This document shows, piece after piece, positions 46,221 to 57,400 of a stretch of 64,000 nucleotides of DNA. Location: assembly GCA_905236755.1 (NCBI GenBank), contig CAJOCR010000004.1, forward strand, positions 62,001 to 126,000, written 5' to 3'. The position numbers and the translations under genes are program-made. The DNA comes from an uncultured Prevotella sp. Lineage in GTDB: Bacteria; Bacteroidota; Bacteroidia; Bacteroidales; Bacteroidaceae. The notes below the pieces were generated by a model, which was not told where the DNA came from, ran no database searches, and saw nothing but the letters and a program-made list of their open reading frames with translations. Each line of letters opens with the position of its first letter. Positions within the stretch are counted from its first letter, which is position 1.

Positions 46221-48170
46221 TCATTTTATCCAAGCCAAAATGGCTGATTTTATAGAATTGTGATCAATACCTGCGATGGTCTTTAGCTCGTTGATGGCTC
46301 CATGCTCCACAAAGCTGTCAGGCAGACCTAATCGCTTGATATGTGGGGTGTAGTCGTTGTCGCTGAACCATTCCATAACAGCTGAACCCATACCTCCATT
46401 GCGCACACCGTCTTCAATGGTGATGATGTGGCTGAAGTGGGTGGCTATCTCTTTGAGAAGCTCGCTGTCAAGAGGCTTCAGGAATCGCATATCGTAGTGT
46501 GCATATTCCTTAGCCCATTTGTTTCCGTTTGTGCGTGCTTCTTCGTTGAGTTCCTTTATGATGGCTTCTACATCGTTTCCTATCGGACCAATGGTAAGTA
46601 CAGCTACAGCATTCTTGTTGGTGTCTTGTAGCTGAAAACCATCTGAGGTGCTGAGTCTGCGGCCTGTACCCACTTCCACTTCTTCTAATGGACAGCGCCA
46701 GTCTTGGTTCACGCCTCGTCCTCTTGGATAACGAATAACGAATGTGCCCTTGTCAGGCAGCTGTGCTGTGTACATCAGTCGGCGAAGCTCTGGTTCGTCC
46801 ATAGGCGATGCTATGGTGAGGTTAGGGATAGGGCGGAGAGCTGCCATATCAAAGGCTCCGTGATGCGTAGGACCGTCCTGACCTACCAATCCTGCTCTGT
46901 CGAAACACAGAACTACTGGAAGATTAAGCAGGGCTGCATCGTGAATAATATTGTCGTAAGCACGTTGTGCAAAGGCGCTGTAGATATTACAGAATGGCTG
47001 CAGACCGTCTTTTGCCATACCTCCTGAGAAGGTTACGGCATGCCCCTCGGCAATGCCCACATCAAACACTCTCTCAGGCATGGCTTTCTGCATGATATTC
47101 ATAGAACAGCCTGTTGGCATAGCAGGAGTAACACCCACAATTCTTGGGTTTTGCTGTGCCAGTTCAAGAAGTGTTTCGCCAAATACATCCTGATAGCGTG
47201 GAGGCATATTGGTGGTGTCCTGAACAATGCGCTCGCCTGTCTCTGGGTCGAACTTTCCTGGGGCGTGCCAGATTGTGGCTTCTTTTTCAGCAGGCTCATA
47301 GCCCTTGCCCTTGGTAGTGTGCAGATGCAACAGTTTTGGGCCTTTCATGTCTTTGAGCTGCTTTAGTATTTTCACGATGTCTTTCACGTTGTGACCATCG
47401 TAAGGACCAAAGTAGCGTATGTTCATTCCCTCAAAGATGTTTTGCTGATGACTGAGCGCACTCTTTATGGCGTTGTTCAAACGAATGATGCCTTTTCTGC
47501 GGTCATCGTTCAGATAGCCTTTGCTGTGTAGCCATGTGCTTGCCTTGAAACGCAATTTGTTGTATGTTGCGTTAGTGTCGAGGTTTAGCAGATACTGTTC
47601 CATACCTCCAACGGCTCTGTCTATAGACATATCATTGTCGTTGAGAATAATGAGCAGATCGTTTGGGGTGCTTGATACGTTGTTCAAACCCTCAAAAGCA
47701 AGGCCTCCGCTCATTGCACCATCGCCAATAACAGCTACTACATGTCGTTGTTTGTTTTCTTTCTCAGCAGCAACAGCCATGCCTAAGGCTGCTGAAATAG
47801 AATTAGAAGCATGACCACAGGTGAAGGTGTCGTATTCGCTTTCCTTTGGTGAAGGGAAAGGCATCACACCATGAAGTTTGCGATTAGTGCAGAACTGCTC
47901 TCTGCGTCCTGTCAGAATTTTGTGTCCGTAAGCCTGATGTCCCACATCCCATACAATACGATCTTCTGGTGTGTTATAAACATAGTGCAGGGCTACGGTT
48001 ATTTCAATGGCGCCAAGCGACGACGCAAAATGTCCAGGGTTGACACTCACCTCATCTATGATGTCAGCTCTGAGCTCTTTGCATACCTCAGGAAGTTGTT
48101 CTTCCTTGAGTTTTCTCAGGTCATCGGGATAGCGTATATTGCTTAATAGTCCGAATTTATTCTTATCCAT
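46221..48170 (-). CDS. dxs: 1-deoxy-D-xylulose-5-phosphate synthase
   Basis: [52 protein letters not shown]; start set to MDKNKFG (listed ORF begins at 48188). Confidence 0.96.
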   Translation of the reverse strand: MDKNKFGLLSNIRYPDDLRKLKEEQLPEVCKELRADIIDEVSVNPGHFASSLGAIEITVALHYVYNTPEDRIVWDVGHQAYGHKILTGRREQFCTNRKLHGVMPFPSPKESEYDTFTCGHASNSISAALGMAVAAEKENKQRHVVAVIGDGAMSGGLAFEGLNNVSSTPNDLLIILNDNDMSIDRAVGGMEQYLLNLDTNATYNKLRFKASTWLHSKGYLNDDRRKGIIRLNNAIKSALSHQQNIFEGMNIRYFGPYDGHNVKDIVKILKQLKDMKGPKLLHLHTTKGKGYEPAEKEATIWHAPGKFDPETGERIVQDTTNMPPRYQDVFGETLLELAQQNPRIVGVTPAMPTGCSMNIMQKAMPERVFDVGIAEGHAVTFSGGMAKDGLQPFCNIYSAFAQRAYDNIIHDAALLNLPVVLCFDRAGLVGQDGPTHHGAFDMAALRPIPNLTIASPMDEPELRRLMYTAQLPDKGTFVIRYPRGRGVNQDWRCPLEEVEVGTGRRLSTSDGFQLQDTNKNAVAVLTIGPIGNDVEAIIKELNEEARTNGNKWAKEYAHYDMRFLKPLDSELLKEIATHFSHIITIEDGVRNGGMGSAVMEWFSDNDYTPHIKRLGLPDSFVEHGAINELKTIAGIDHNSIKSAILAWIK

Positions 48171-48222
48171 AATATTACAATAATGCAAAATTACAAAAAA
48201 GAATTTTAATACACAAATAAAA

Positions 48223-48272
48223 AGACCTCTCCCCCCGCCCTCCCCTGCAGGCGAGGGCGGGGGGGAGGTCTT
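48223..48272 (-). terminator. Very long GC-rich near-perfect palindrome, likely terminator of the metallophosphoesterase gene
   Basis: AGACCTCTCCCCCCGCCCTCCCCTGCAGGCGAGGGCGGGGGGGAGGTCT; minus-strand T-run follows. Confidence 0.75.
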
Positions 48273-49259
48273 TCAATGTCTTACCAACGTTATTTCATTT
48301 ATCTCAGGCCAAGCTCCTAAACGGAAAGGCATAGTGCCGCCAACCCCCAGACTAACGTGAAGCATACTGCCTTCCTCAACGTATTTTCCACCCCATTCGT
48401 GATACATCCACTTGGCAGGTGAGAACCTGCCCAGTTTTATTTGTCCTGCATGAGTGTGTCCGCTCAGCGTGAGAGCAATATCTGTTTGCCCTAAAACTCC
48501 TCTGCGCCAATGACTTGGGTCATGAGTGAGCAGAATCTTAAACGTGCCTATCCTCATGCCTTCCATAGCCTTTGTCATGTTGCCATAGTCTTGGAAAGGA
48601 GGTTTGGATATATTCTCAACACCTATCACGAAAATACTTTCTTCCTTGTTGTATTCGTTCTGTCGAGTAATCTTCACGTTCTCGTTCATAAGCAGATTCC
48701 AACCCATCTGTCGTTGCAGAAACATAAGAGCATGCTGATTGCGTATTGCCCATCTTTTCTTAGTGAAATCGTTGAAATTTTTATCAGCAGGAATACCATA
48801 TTCGCAATAGTCGTGATTGCCCAGGACACTGTAAACGCCATCTTTGGCTTTTAAATTTTTCAGTATCTTTACAAAGGGCACCACTTCTGTTGCCTTGATA
48901 TTCACAAGGTCGCCTGTAAACACAATAAGATCAGGAGAGAGCGAATTTATTTTTTCAACCAGTTTCTCCACAAAACTGGGTGATTCAAGGAATGTGCCAA
49001 CATGCAAATCACTTATCTGTAAAATTTTGTAGCCCTCAAAAGACTTGGGAAGCAATAATGATTTACAGGTGCATTTCTTTACAACTAAATGTCTCCATCC
49101 GTATAGTGTGCCATAGAGTTCTACTACTATCAGAAGGACAGGAAGAATGAAAGCCAACTTCCATCCCATAAAGAGCACACCTACTGCATATAATAGGCCT
49201 GGCATAACAACCAACATCATCAATGCTGCACTAAATCTTATTCTCGTGTTATGCTTCAT
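48273..49259 (-). CDS. Membrane-anchored metallophosphoesterase
   Basis: LQISDLHVGTF; FTGDLVN; LGNHDYCEYG; LSGHTHAGQ; start set to MKHNTRIRFSAALMML (listed ORF begins at 49382). Confidence 0.92.
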   Translation of the reverse strand: MKHNTRIRFSAALMMLVVMPGLLYAVGVLFMGWKLAFILPVLLIVVELYGTLYGWRHLVVKKCTCKSLLLPKSFEGYKILQISDLHVGTFLESPSFVEKLVEKINSLSPDLIVFTGDLVNIKATEVVPFVKILKNLKAKDGVYSVLGNHDYCEYGIPADKNFNDFTKKRWAIRNQHALMFLQRQMGWNLLMNENVKITRQNEYNKEESIFVIGVENISKPPFQDYGNMTKAMEGMRIGTFKILLTHDPSHWRRGVLGQTDIALTLSGHTHAGQIKLGRFSPAKWMYHEWGGKYVEEGSMLHVSLGVGGTMPFRLGAWPEINEITLVRH

Positions 49260-49490
49260 GTTGCGTATTCTTTTTGTCATTCGAGCATGAAAACATGCTG
49301 ACATGCACATTAATAAATGCGAATATATAAATAAAGAACGAAACTGCAAGCATTTTCCTCTTTTTTCTTTAGTTTTACGCATTTATTTGTGTGCGCAATT
49401 TACAAACATTTAATTAAATTAATTCGTTGAGATTAAACTTTTTAGTAACTTTGCAGTCGAATTATAGAGAAAGAAATAAACGCAAGAAAT

Positions 49491-49877
49491 ATGAAGTTAA
49501 CAAAAATTTTAGCAGCAACAGCTGTTGTCGCTTTCATGATTAGTGCTATGCCAGGCGACGAGGTAATCTCTAAGGATAACGATACAACAATCGTAAACAC
49601 CACTTCTCTTAGCAAAGGCGTAAGAGGATTCAAGGGTGCTACTCCTGTGAAGATTTATATCAAGAAAAATAAGGTTGTAAAGATTGAGGCTCTTCGCAAT
49701 CGCGAAACTCCTGCTTATCTTAACATGGCTAAGACTCTTCTTGCTAAATATGAAGGCAAGACAGTTAAGAAGGCTGCTTCTATGGACGTTGATGGCGTGA
49801 GTGGTGCTACTTACACCAGCAAGGCCTTGAAGAAGAATGTTAAGCTTGGTCTTGATTATTATAAGAGTCATAAATAA
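49491..49877 (+). CDS. Secreted small FMN-binding-domain protein (RnfG/FMN_bind-like)
   Basis: Signal peptide; VRGFKGATPVKIYIKKNKVVKIEALRNRETP; DGVSGATYTSKAL (SGAT flavinylation-type motif). Confidence 0.82.
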   Translation: MKLTKILAATAVVAFMISAMPGDEVISKDNDTTIVNTTSLSKGVRGFKGATPVKIYIKKNKVVKIEALRNRETPAYLNMAKTLLAKYEGKTVKKAASMDVDGVSGATYTSKALKKNVKLGLDYYKSHK

Positions 49878-49878
49878 A

Positions 49879-49915
49879 AAGCCCCTCGCATCCTCCCCAA
49901 TAGGGGGAGGAGCTT
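49879..49915. repeat. C-rich/G-rich hairpin (dispersed family)
   Basis: GCCCCTCGCATCCTCCCCaataGGGGGAGGAGC. Confidence 0.8.
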
Positions 49916-49920
49916 ATTCC

Positions 49921-51435
49921 ATGAAACCACAACTCTCTTTTATCCGACTTACAATAGCATTTATTGCAGGCATTATTTTGGGTGATGCTTGTTGCAGTTT
50001 CATGTCTGTATGGCTATGGTTAGTCTTGTATGCTCTTTCTTTAGCAGCTTATTTTGTTTTTCGAAATCTTTCGATAAAAGGGACTATTATTATAGTTAGC
50101 TTCTGTATGTTAGGAGGTTTGATATTTTCGTTTAATGGGCGAAAAACAAATATTAGTCTGCCCCAAAAACAAGTCGGCTATGAAGGAATAGTTGTAAGCC
50201 AACCGCTTAAACAAGGAAGAGTGATGCGTTTTGACGCTGTACTAACCAAAATCGAAGGGCGAAAATTAAAGAGAAATATTCATACTAAGGTTACACTCTT
50301 TACGGATAGCGTTAATCGTGAGTTGAGATTAGGTGATGGGTTTGAAGGTTGTTCTCTTCTTAAAAATCATAATAATTATTTTAACAAAAGTAATTTTGAT
50401 TATGAGCGGTGGACACGTGTTCATGACTTTCTGGCAACAACCTTTGTTGAAAGCTATAAATTTAGAAGCACAACAGTAGGGATGAGTCTTTCACTTGGTG
50501 AAGAAATAAAACTGAAAGCAATGAAAATACGCCAGCGTCTTGTTGAGGGCATAGGTAGTGAAATATCCGACCGTGAAACGCTTGCTTTGCTTGCAGCAAT
50601 GAGCTTGGGCGACAAAACACTATTGGGCAAGAACACCAAAGACGAATTCTCACAATCAGGAGCATCACATGTGCTTGCTCTTTCGGGTTTACACATGAGT
50701 ATAATCTTTGCAGTATTGCTATTGCTTTTCAGTAATAGTTTTGTGGGTAGAATTCTATGCATTCTGAGCCTTTGGTTCTTTGTTGTTTTGTTCGGGATGC
50801 CTTCGAGTTCCGTTCGAGCTGCAACTATGTTGAGCATTTATGCTTTTGGCAGTATTTTGCATAGAAGCAAAAAACAAAATATTCATACTCTTGCTCTATC
50901 AGCCTTTGTCATACTACTCTTCAATCCACTTTCGCTTTGGGATGTTGGTTTTCAGATGTCGTTTATTGCCATATTATCAATCTTTATTTATTACAAACCT
51001 TTCTATGATAGATTCAAACCAAACTTCAAACCTCTTAGATGGCTTTATGCCTCTGTTTGTCTTTCTATGGCTGCCCAAATTGGTACAGCTCCTTTAGTGG
51101 CATATTATTTCGGGCGTTTCTCTTGTTATTTCATACTTACCAATATCTTCGTAATTCCTTGTACCACAGCAATTCTTTATTTTATGATGTTGGCTCTTGT
51201 ATTGCTGCCTATAAAGGTTATTTCGCTTTTTATGCTTAGTGCAGGTGCTTATGTGGTTAAGTTAATGTATGAAATGGTGAAATGGGTGGCTCAATTACCA
51301 GGTTCATCTATAGATGGTATTCATATTAATTCTGTTCAGCTTATAGCCATATACCTTGTTATTATTTCAATAACTTATCTTTTTCCTTATTATATAAAGG
51401 TAAGAGATTTAAGAAGTTTGCGTAAAGATACCTAA
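49921..51435 (+). CDS. comEC: ComEC/Rec2 family competence protein
   Basis: LALSGLHMSIIFAVLLLLF; FGMPSSSVRAATMLSIYAFG; N-terminal DUF4131-like region; ATG 49921 chosen. Confidence 0.92.
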   Translation: MKPQLSFIRLTIAFIAGIILGDACCSFMSVWLWLVLYALSLAAYFVFRNLSIKGTIIIVSFCMLGGLIFSFNGRKTNISLPQKQVGYEGIVVSQPLKQGRVMRFDAVLTKIEGRKLKRNIHTKVTLFTDSVNRELRLGDGFEGCSLLKNHNNYFNKSNFDYERWTRVHDFLATTFVESYKFRSTTVGMSLSLGEEIKLKAMKIRQRLVEGIGSEISDRETLALLAAMSLGDKTLLGKNTKDEFSQSGASHVLALSGLHMSIIFAVLLLLFSNSFVGRILCILSLWFFVVLFGMPSSSVRAATMLSIYAFGSILHRSKKQNIHTLALSAFVILLFNPLSLWDVGFQMSFIAILSIFIYYKPFYDRFKPNFKPLRWLYASVCLSMAAQIGTAPLVAYYFGRFSCYFILTNIFVIPCTTAILYFMMLALVLLPIKVISLFMLSAGAYVVKLMYEMVKWVAQLPGSSIDGIHINSVQLIAIYLVIISITYLFPYYIKVRDLRSLRKDT

Positions 51436-51490
51436 TTCACCAAATCAAAACTCAAAAACTCCACAACTTATAAACTTACAAACTTAAAAC

Positions 51491-54400
51491 TCACCTCGTA
51501 AGACTGAACTTAATGCTCAAGCCAAAATCTTGTGTTATCGTAGGATAGCTACTGCTTGCAAGTAAAGGAGTATTACTCTGGCGATCGTAATAGAAACTCA
51601 TAGTAAGCATTTTACTCAATGTGTAGTCGGCAATAAAGCTAAACTTGAAAGCTGTATTTCCGCTACTCGCCATACTCTGTATCATAGCAATATCTCGGGT
51701 TATAGAAGCTTGTTTGCGATAGCTCACGTCAAGACGCAAGTTAAGGTCGTGATTAACACCATTCTTTCTGTTAGTTGATGTATTGTTCTTGTTTTTATCG
51801 TTATTATTTTTGCTTTGAGCTTTCACCTTACTGCGGCTACCATAGCCAAAAAGGTTGAAGTTGTTAAGTTTATATGCAAGTCCCACAACCCAGTCACGGC
51901 TTAAAGCCTCGTTTATCTGCACACTCGTCATACTGAGAATAGTTGCTCTTGTTGTGCGATATTCTACCTTGGCTGTTAGGTTGTTTTGGAAAGTCATGTC
52001 AACACCCAATAAAGGAGAGAAAGCCTCGTTAATACTTACAGTTGACACATTATACATACTGTTAGGTGTTGGCATTCCTGTAACTGAATTACTGATAAAT
52101 CCCAATCCATTCATAAATTCCTGATAGGTGCTATAAGTGTTGTAGGCACCTACTGCATAAATACTCTTATATGAATGGTTGATATTAAAACTCTTAAACA
52201 CGTCTTCAAACCAAGGAAGCTTGCCCAATCCACTATAGCGTAAGCTCCAGTTAGGCAGCATACGTGTAATAGTTGGGAAGATATCAAGTGAACCTCCACC
52301 CATATTAGTGTATGCTTTAAGGAATGCAGGCACCATAACATCAGCACTATAAGGGTCTACACCGCCATTGGCAGCATCAAAGTGTTTTCCTGCAAGAGTA
52401 GTTCCTGCAGGGTAAGTGGCGTTGGCATATTGTGCCTCAACCTTCTGCTGATATTGAGGCAACAGCTTACAGAAATTCTCAAACACGCCACTCTTATATC
52501 CGTTGTTAGCATCGCCTATTCCATCAAAAGCACTTTTTAGCGAGATTGTTGTCATAGTAAAACTACCACTCTCTGTTGTTGGATTGCCTACATACATATA
52601 TTGCATGCTTCGTGCACGTGTTCTTGTTCTGTTTGCATTAAGGTCTATCTTCACATCTTTCCAAGGCTCAAGAGTCATACGAATCTGCAAATCTTCCGTG
52701 TTATTGGTTGTTGCTGGAGTAGCCACAGAATCATTATTAAGCAACCAGCCTTTGTTTTTGGCTTTGTCTATGTATGAATCATCAACAAGACCAAAAGCAA
52801 AGTCAAGACCAGGAGAGAGAAGACCCGTACTTCGTGTCTGGCCAAAAGCGTCGCCAATGGTAGGCATGAATCCAGGCAACGCCATAGAATACTGGTTACG
52901 ATAGCTTATGCTCACGTTTCTCACCATCATAGCAACACGAGCCACAACCTGAGCAGCCTTATACCATTTAAAGTTGTCAAGAGGTTCCTTTGGCATAACT
53001 GTAACCTTTAGCTTCATGGCAGAATCCACCTTGTTCTTTATAACGATGGTATTTTCGTTTTTCTTGCTATATTTCAGTTTAAACAGTTTACCGTCCTCTG
53101 TTCGTCCTGTCACCACAAGTCGTTTACTCTTCTTGCCATGATTAACGCTGATGGTTGTGTCGGGCAATAGAGTAATCTCCTTTTCAAATCCTCGCTGATT
53201 TTTAGGCAGTTCCTTCTTTTTCTTTTCTTCCTGTTTCTGGTCTTTGTTCTTTGTATTATTTCTATTTTGTTGCGTATTAGTATTCTTGCGAACATTTCTC
53301 ACATTGCTCTTGTTAAATCTGTCGTTAGCCTTTTTCAGGAAAGCAACATGATTATATAGTTTTTCCAGATTGAGTGTGCTTGAGATATTCAAGTCGCGAT
53401 TATTAGTGATTGTATTTCCAAGCGATGTGCCGTCATCAAGTTCTGTACCACGCACCCAGTTGTAGGTAGCTGTATAGTTAGCATTTGCATTTACCCAATC
53501 AAATACCGGGATAAGGTTTATTGGTAACTGATAGCTCAATGTGAAGTTCTGTTGATAGTCAAGCGGAGTTCCCATGTGCTTAATACTTGTCCACACAGAA
53601 TCCTTCCATGCAGAATAGCGATCAGGATAAAGATCTTTGTTCACAGGAGTGTAAGGTTCTTCAATCTGAGCATTTGTTGCACTCTGGAAATTCATGTGCA
53701 GGTTTTTAGTTAAATCCCACCTGAGAGAGAATTGTCTGTTCCACAGGAATTGTTCCGAGAAGGTGAGTGGTAAGGCAGTGTTTTCAGTACTCTCCATATC
53801 ACGCTCTTGTAATTCGTAGTAGTTACGAGTCATCTCTGTGTTGAAAGCCACACTCTGTGGAAGCCAGTTCAATCCAAATTTCTTTAGAATGTCAAACCAC
53901 TTACTCTTGGTCTTTATCTTTTTGAAAGGTTCCCATGCTTTATATACTGGGGTCCAGTTATAGTTCATTGACCCACGCCAGTTATCTTCATTTTCATATA
54001 CAGTAGTCTCTCCCTGAGTGTGGTGATGAGAATGACTGTATGAGAATGAGAAGTTAGCTGGATCGTAAGGCATAGGATGACGTTTGGTTTGTATACCTAC
54101 ACGCACATTCGACAATGAGAAATTCTTATCTATAGTCTGTGTTATAGCTATGTTTGAAATAGAATCGCGCTCTTGCTTGTTGGCTGCAGCATCTAGTGCA
54201 TCCTTTAGTTCCATATCAGTGTCAAGAGGATTGTAGCGAGGTTTCTTCTTCTCTTTTGTTACGCTGTAATAGAGTGGGGCGCTCACCTTAGCTTTCTCAG
54301 GGAAAAACTTACCTAACTCTACGTTCGCTGTGAAACTGTAGTTAGTGTAATCGTCTTTTGCTCGTTCGGCAACACTACTTTCAAGCCCGCCAAAGCCATT

Positions 54401-57400
54401 AGACATATATTTGCCCAATACATTAACCGTACCAAGGTCGCTCAACTGCATATTAAGGTTTCCTTGAGCAGCCCAACCACCTTTGTTATTATAGTCTTTA
54501 AGTCGTAATTCGTTAATCCACACCTCACCACTCTTGCTGTCGCCTGACAGGTTGCGCACACCAATAATCATGGTCTTTATCTCACCCAGAGTAGGATTAC
54601 CCATCACAGTAACCTTGTTGGCAGGATGATTCTCATCATAATCTGAGAAAGCTCTTGTAAACGAAGCTATACCCTGTGCTTTTGCCTGATTGCGTTTCTT
54701 CTTTAGTTTAGTGAAAATGTCAAGAGGAATATTTATCATGTTCTCCTCAGGCCATACGGCTTCACATCCTGTACGCGAATAACCGTCATAATGTCCAGGA
54801 GGTGTTACCTTCAAAGGAACCAAATACTCATAGTAGTTGTTTTTATAGTCACTACCCAAACGCAAGAATACTGCTAACTGACCATCCTTCAATGCTGTTT
54901 CATTAGTTTCTGTTGCGTTAGCATGAGTAAACATCTGAAGCTGCTTATATTGGCGCATGTCAATAGTTGTGTTCTTATAAACACACTTTGCTTCGTTGGT
55001 GGCAAGATTACTGACGTCAATCTTCAAAGCTTGCTCATTCTGTTCTGTTAGTTGAGGCTGACTTGGGTCTTGTTCACGAGTAATGCCTGGAGGAAGGGTG
55101 TAGTTTACAGGTGTTTTGTCACCATTTTCCTCAATGCTTACTGCGCTTACTGCCATCTTGCCTGCTCCAGAAGTGCTGTTGTCAAGATTCTGCTCATATA
55201 CTCGCCACTCACTTCTCACAAGGTCAAGACTACCAAAGCGCATCACTATAGGATGTTCAAAACCAGTGAGGAACATACGCATGAAACGAATGCTCGACAA
55301 GTCTGTTATACCACCCACATTTTTCTCGTAATCGCTGATAGGTATTCTAAACTGATACCATCTCACCTTTTCAGTCTTGCCATTTCTCAGTTTAGGTTCA
55401 GCCTCATGAACATCAACGATGAAATTATGTCCTACCTGCATATCATTAGGACGAATGCTCACATGATACTGATAGTATTTCTCGTATTCGTTGAGGGTAT
55501 AGTCCTGATTGATATCTTCAACGTCAGGGGTAGTCTTGTATGAGGTGTCGTAGTTCTCAGGACGATTCTCGCTATCTGGCGAGTTACCTTGAGGATTATT
55601 GATGTATTTATAACGGCGAAGAATACTTGCCTCCATCTGGTCATAGTCACGACCTCTGAAATAGTGGTAATCATCGTTGGCTACATCGGCCATAATACTA
55701 TCAAAGACAGCTGCATTCACTTTACCTTGAATAGATGAAAGGAAACTCTGATAGCCTTGGAATGTGCGTTCCTCGTCATCAGTCAAACCATTATAACCTA
55801 CATCCTGCAAGGCTCTTGAACCACTTGTTGTAGCAAAGGCGTAGGTCACATTTGACTGTGTTGGCACTTTTCCCCATTGTGTCCATGTAAAATTCTGACT
55901 ACCATCAACAGGCATACCACTTTCGTAGAATTTCTTTCCATCGCGAAGCACATCCTCGCTAATCTCTCCAAGGTTTATATAGAAATCACCACCATAGCTG
56001 TTTGCATCTTCCTTTTCGTTTGAATAAAGAAATGGATCAAGAAGCCAGAATTCAATATACTGTATGTTAGCTGCTTCAAAATCGTTGGTATCAAGTTTGC
56101 GCATCATTCCTCCCCAATGCTGTTGAGGGTTAGGCAGAGTTCCGTTGGCATTAAGGTTTGGATTGAAGTTATACGGACCTCTTTCATTAGGATAATATGC
56201 AAGGTTAAGAATACTTAGTGTGTTGCTCTGTCCTGAATAATTGCTGTAGTCGCGATTAGGGAAAAGCTCACGCATATACACCTCTCTCACATAGTGGTTC
56301 GACAGTTGTTCAAGATCACTCTTTATGTGTCCTGGGGTAAGACTACTGCTACGTCGTGTGAACAATGGGTCTATGGTGTACCACGATAGCAGCGAACGGT
56401 TATAGCCACTTGTCAAACCAGTCTTATCAGTACTCTCTCTGAACATCGAAGGAGCACTTGATATAATCCAGTTTGTAGGCGTCATAACATCAATAGCTGA
56501 CTTGCTGTTTTCAAAGTCATCAAGATATGAAGCGTTATCCTGTGTATTGTGGCTACGTCCAGCAATGAGTTGTGCAAACTCACCTGTGAATGAAATCTGT
56601 GAGGGTTGAGACAGATGCAGTAAAGGCAGTTTGTCAAGCATATCCGTAAGCCATTGACTTTCTTTTTTCCAGTTAATGTTCAATCCCCAAAGAGTATTGT
56701 TCAGCGGTTCTGAACCCATAGTTACCTTTGTGGTCATAGCCTGTTCCTGCAAATGCTGCAATGTACCACTTATCTGGAAGTTTTTACTGAAATCATATTC
56801 CCAGTTCATTCCTAACATGGTCTTACGCATTTGCCCATAGTCACTGTTACTTTCAAGCGACACATTTACTTGAGTACCTGCATCTATGATGCTCTGGTTC
56901 AGTATAGTCACCTCTCCTGCACTATAGTCAACACTATAGTCAGCACCTTCGGTTAACTTCACACCACCCGCAGTAACAACAACGCTACCTTGAGGCACAT
57001 TATATGCACCTAAAGAAATAACGTTGGCTGCTGTACCACGGAATTGTCCTACAAGATTAAATTTATCTTTTTCGGCTATCTGTTTAGCAACAGTCTTTGT
57101 AGAGTCATAAAGTTCGGTAAATGCATATTTGCTTGCATTTTCTGCACTCACACCTTTACTAACCAGATAGTCGTATAGATACTTTCCAAACGGCTCTGTT
57201 TCAGGGAAGAACACTCTACCATTGCTCACGGTATAGCCCTCTACAAAGTCAAAATATCCATTGCTATGTGGTTTGTTGTTATTATCCAAGCGGTCAGCTC
57301 CCAACAACTTTATTATTGTCAGGTCTTTCACCTGTGCCTCTGGAATATAGCTTAGATACACACCTGTAGTGTCGCTTTGGTATTTCACATCCAGACGGAA

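Noticed and set aside
49837-49920. N-terminal extension of ComEC in the ORF track
   Set aside because: It overlaps the preceding stop codon region and translates the GC-rich hairpin; ATG 49921 gives a normal ComEC N-terminus.
53200-53330. Lys/Asn/Gln-rich stretch in SprA as a frameshift or insertion
   Set aside because: Reading frame is intact; low-complexity loops are plausible in this large outer-membrane protein.
55052-55543. 163-aa plus-strand ORF over sprA
   Set aside because: Antisense shadow within the 7.4-kb sprA gene.
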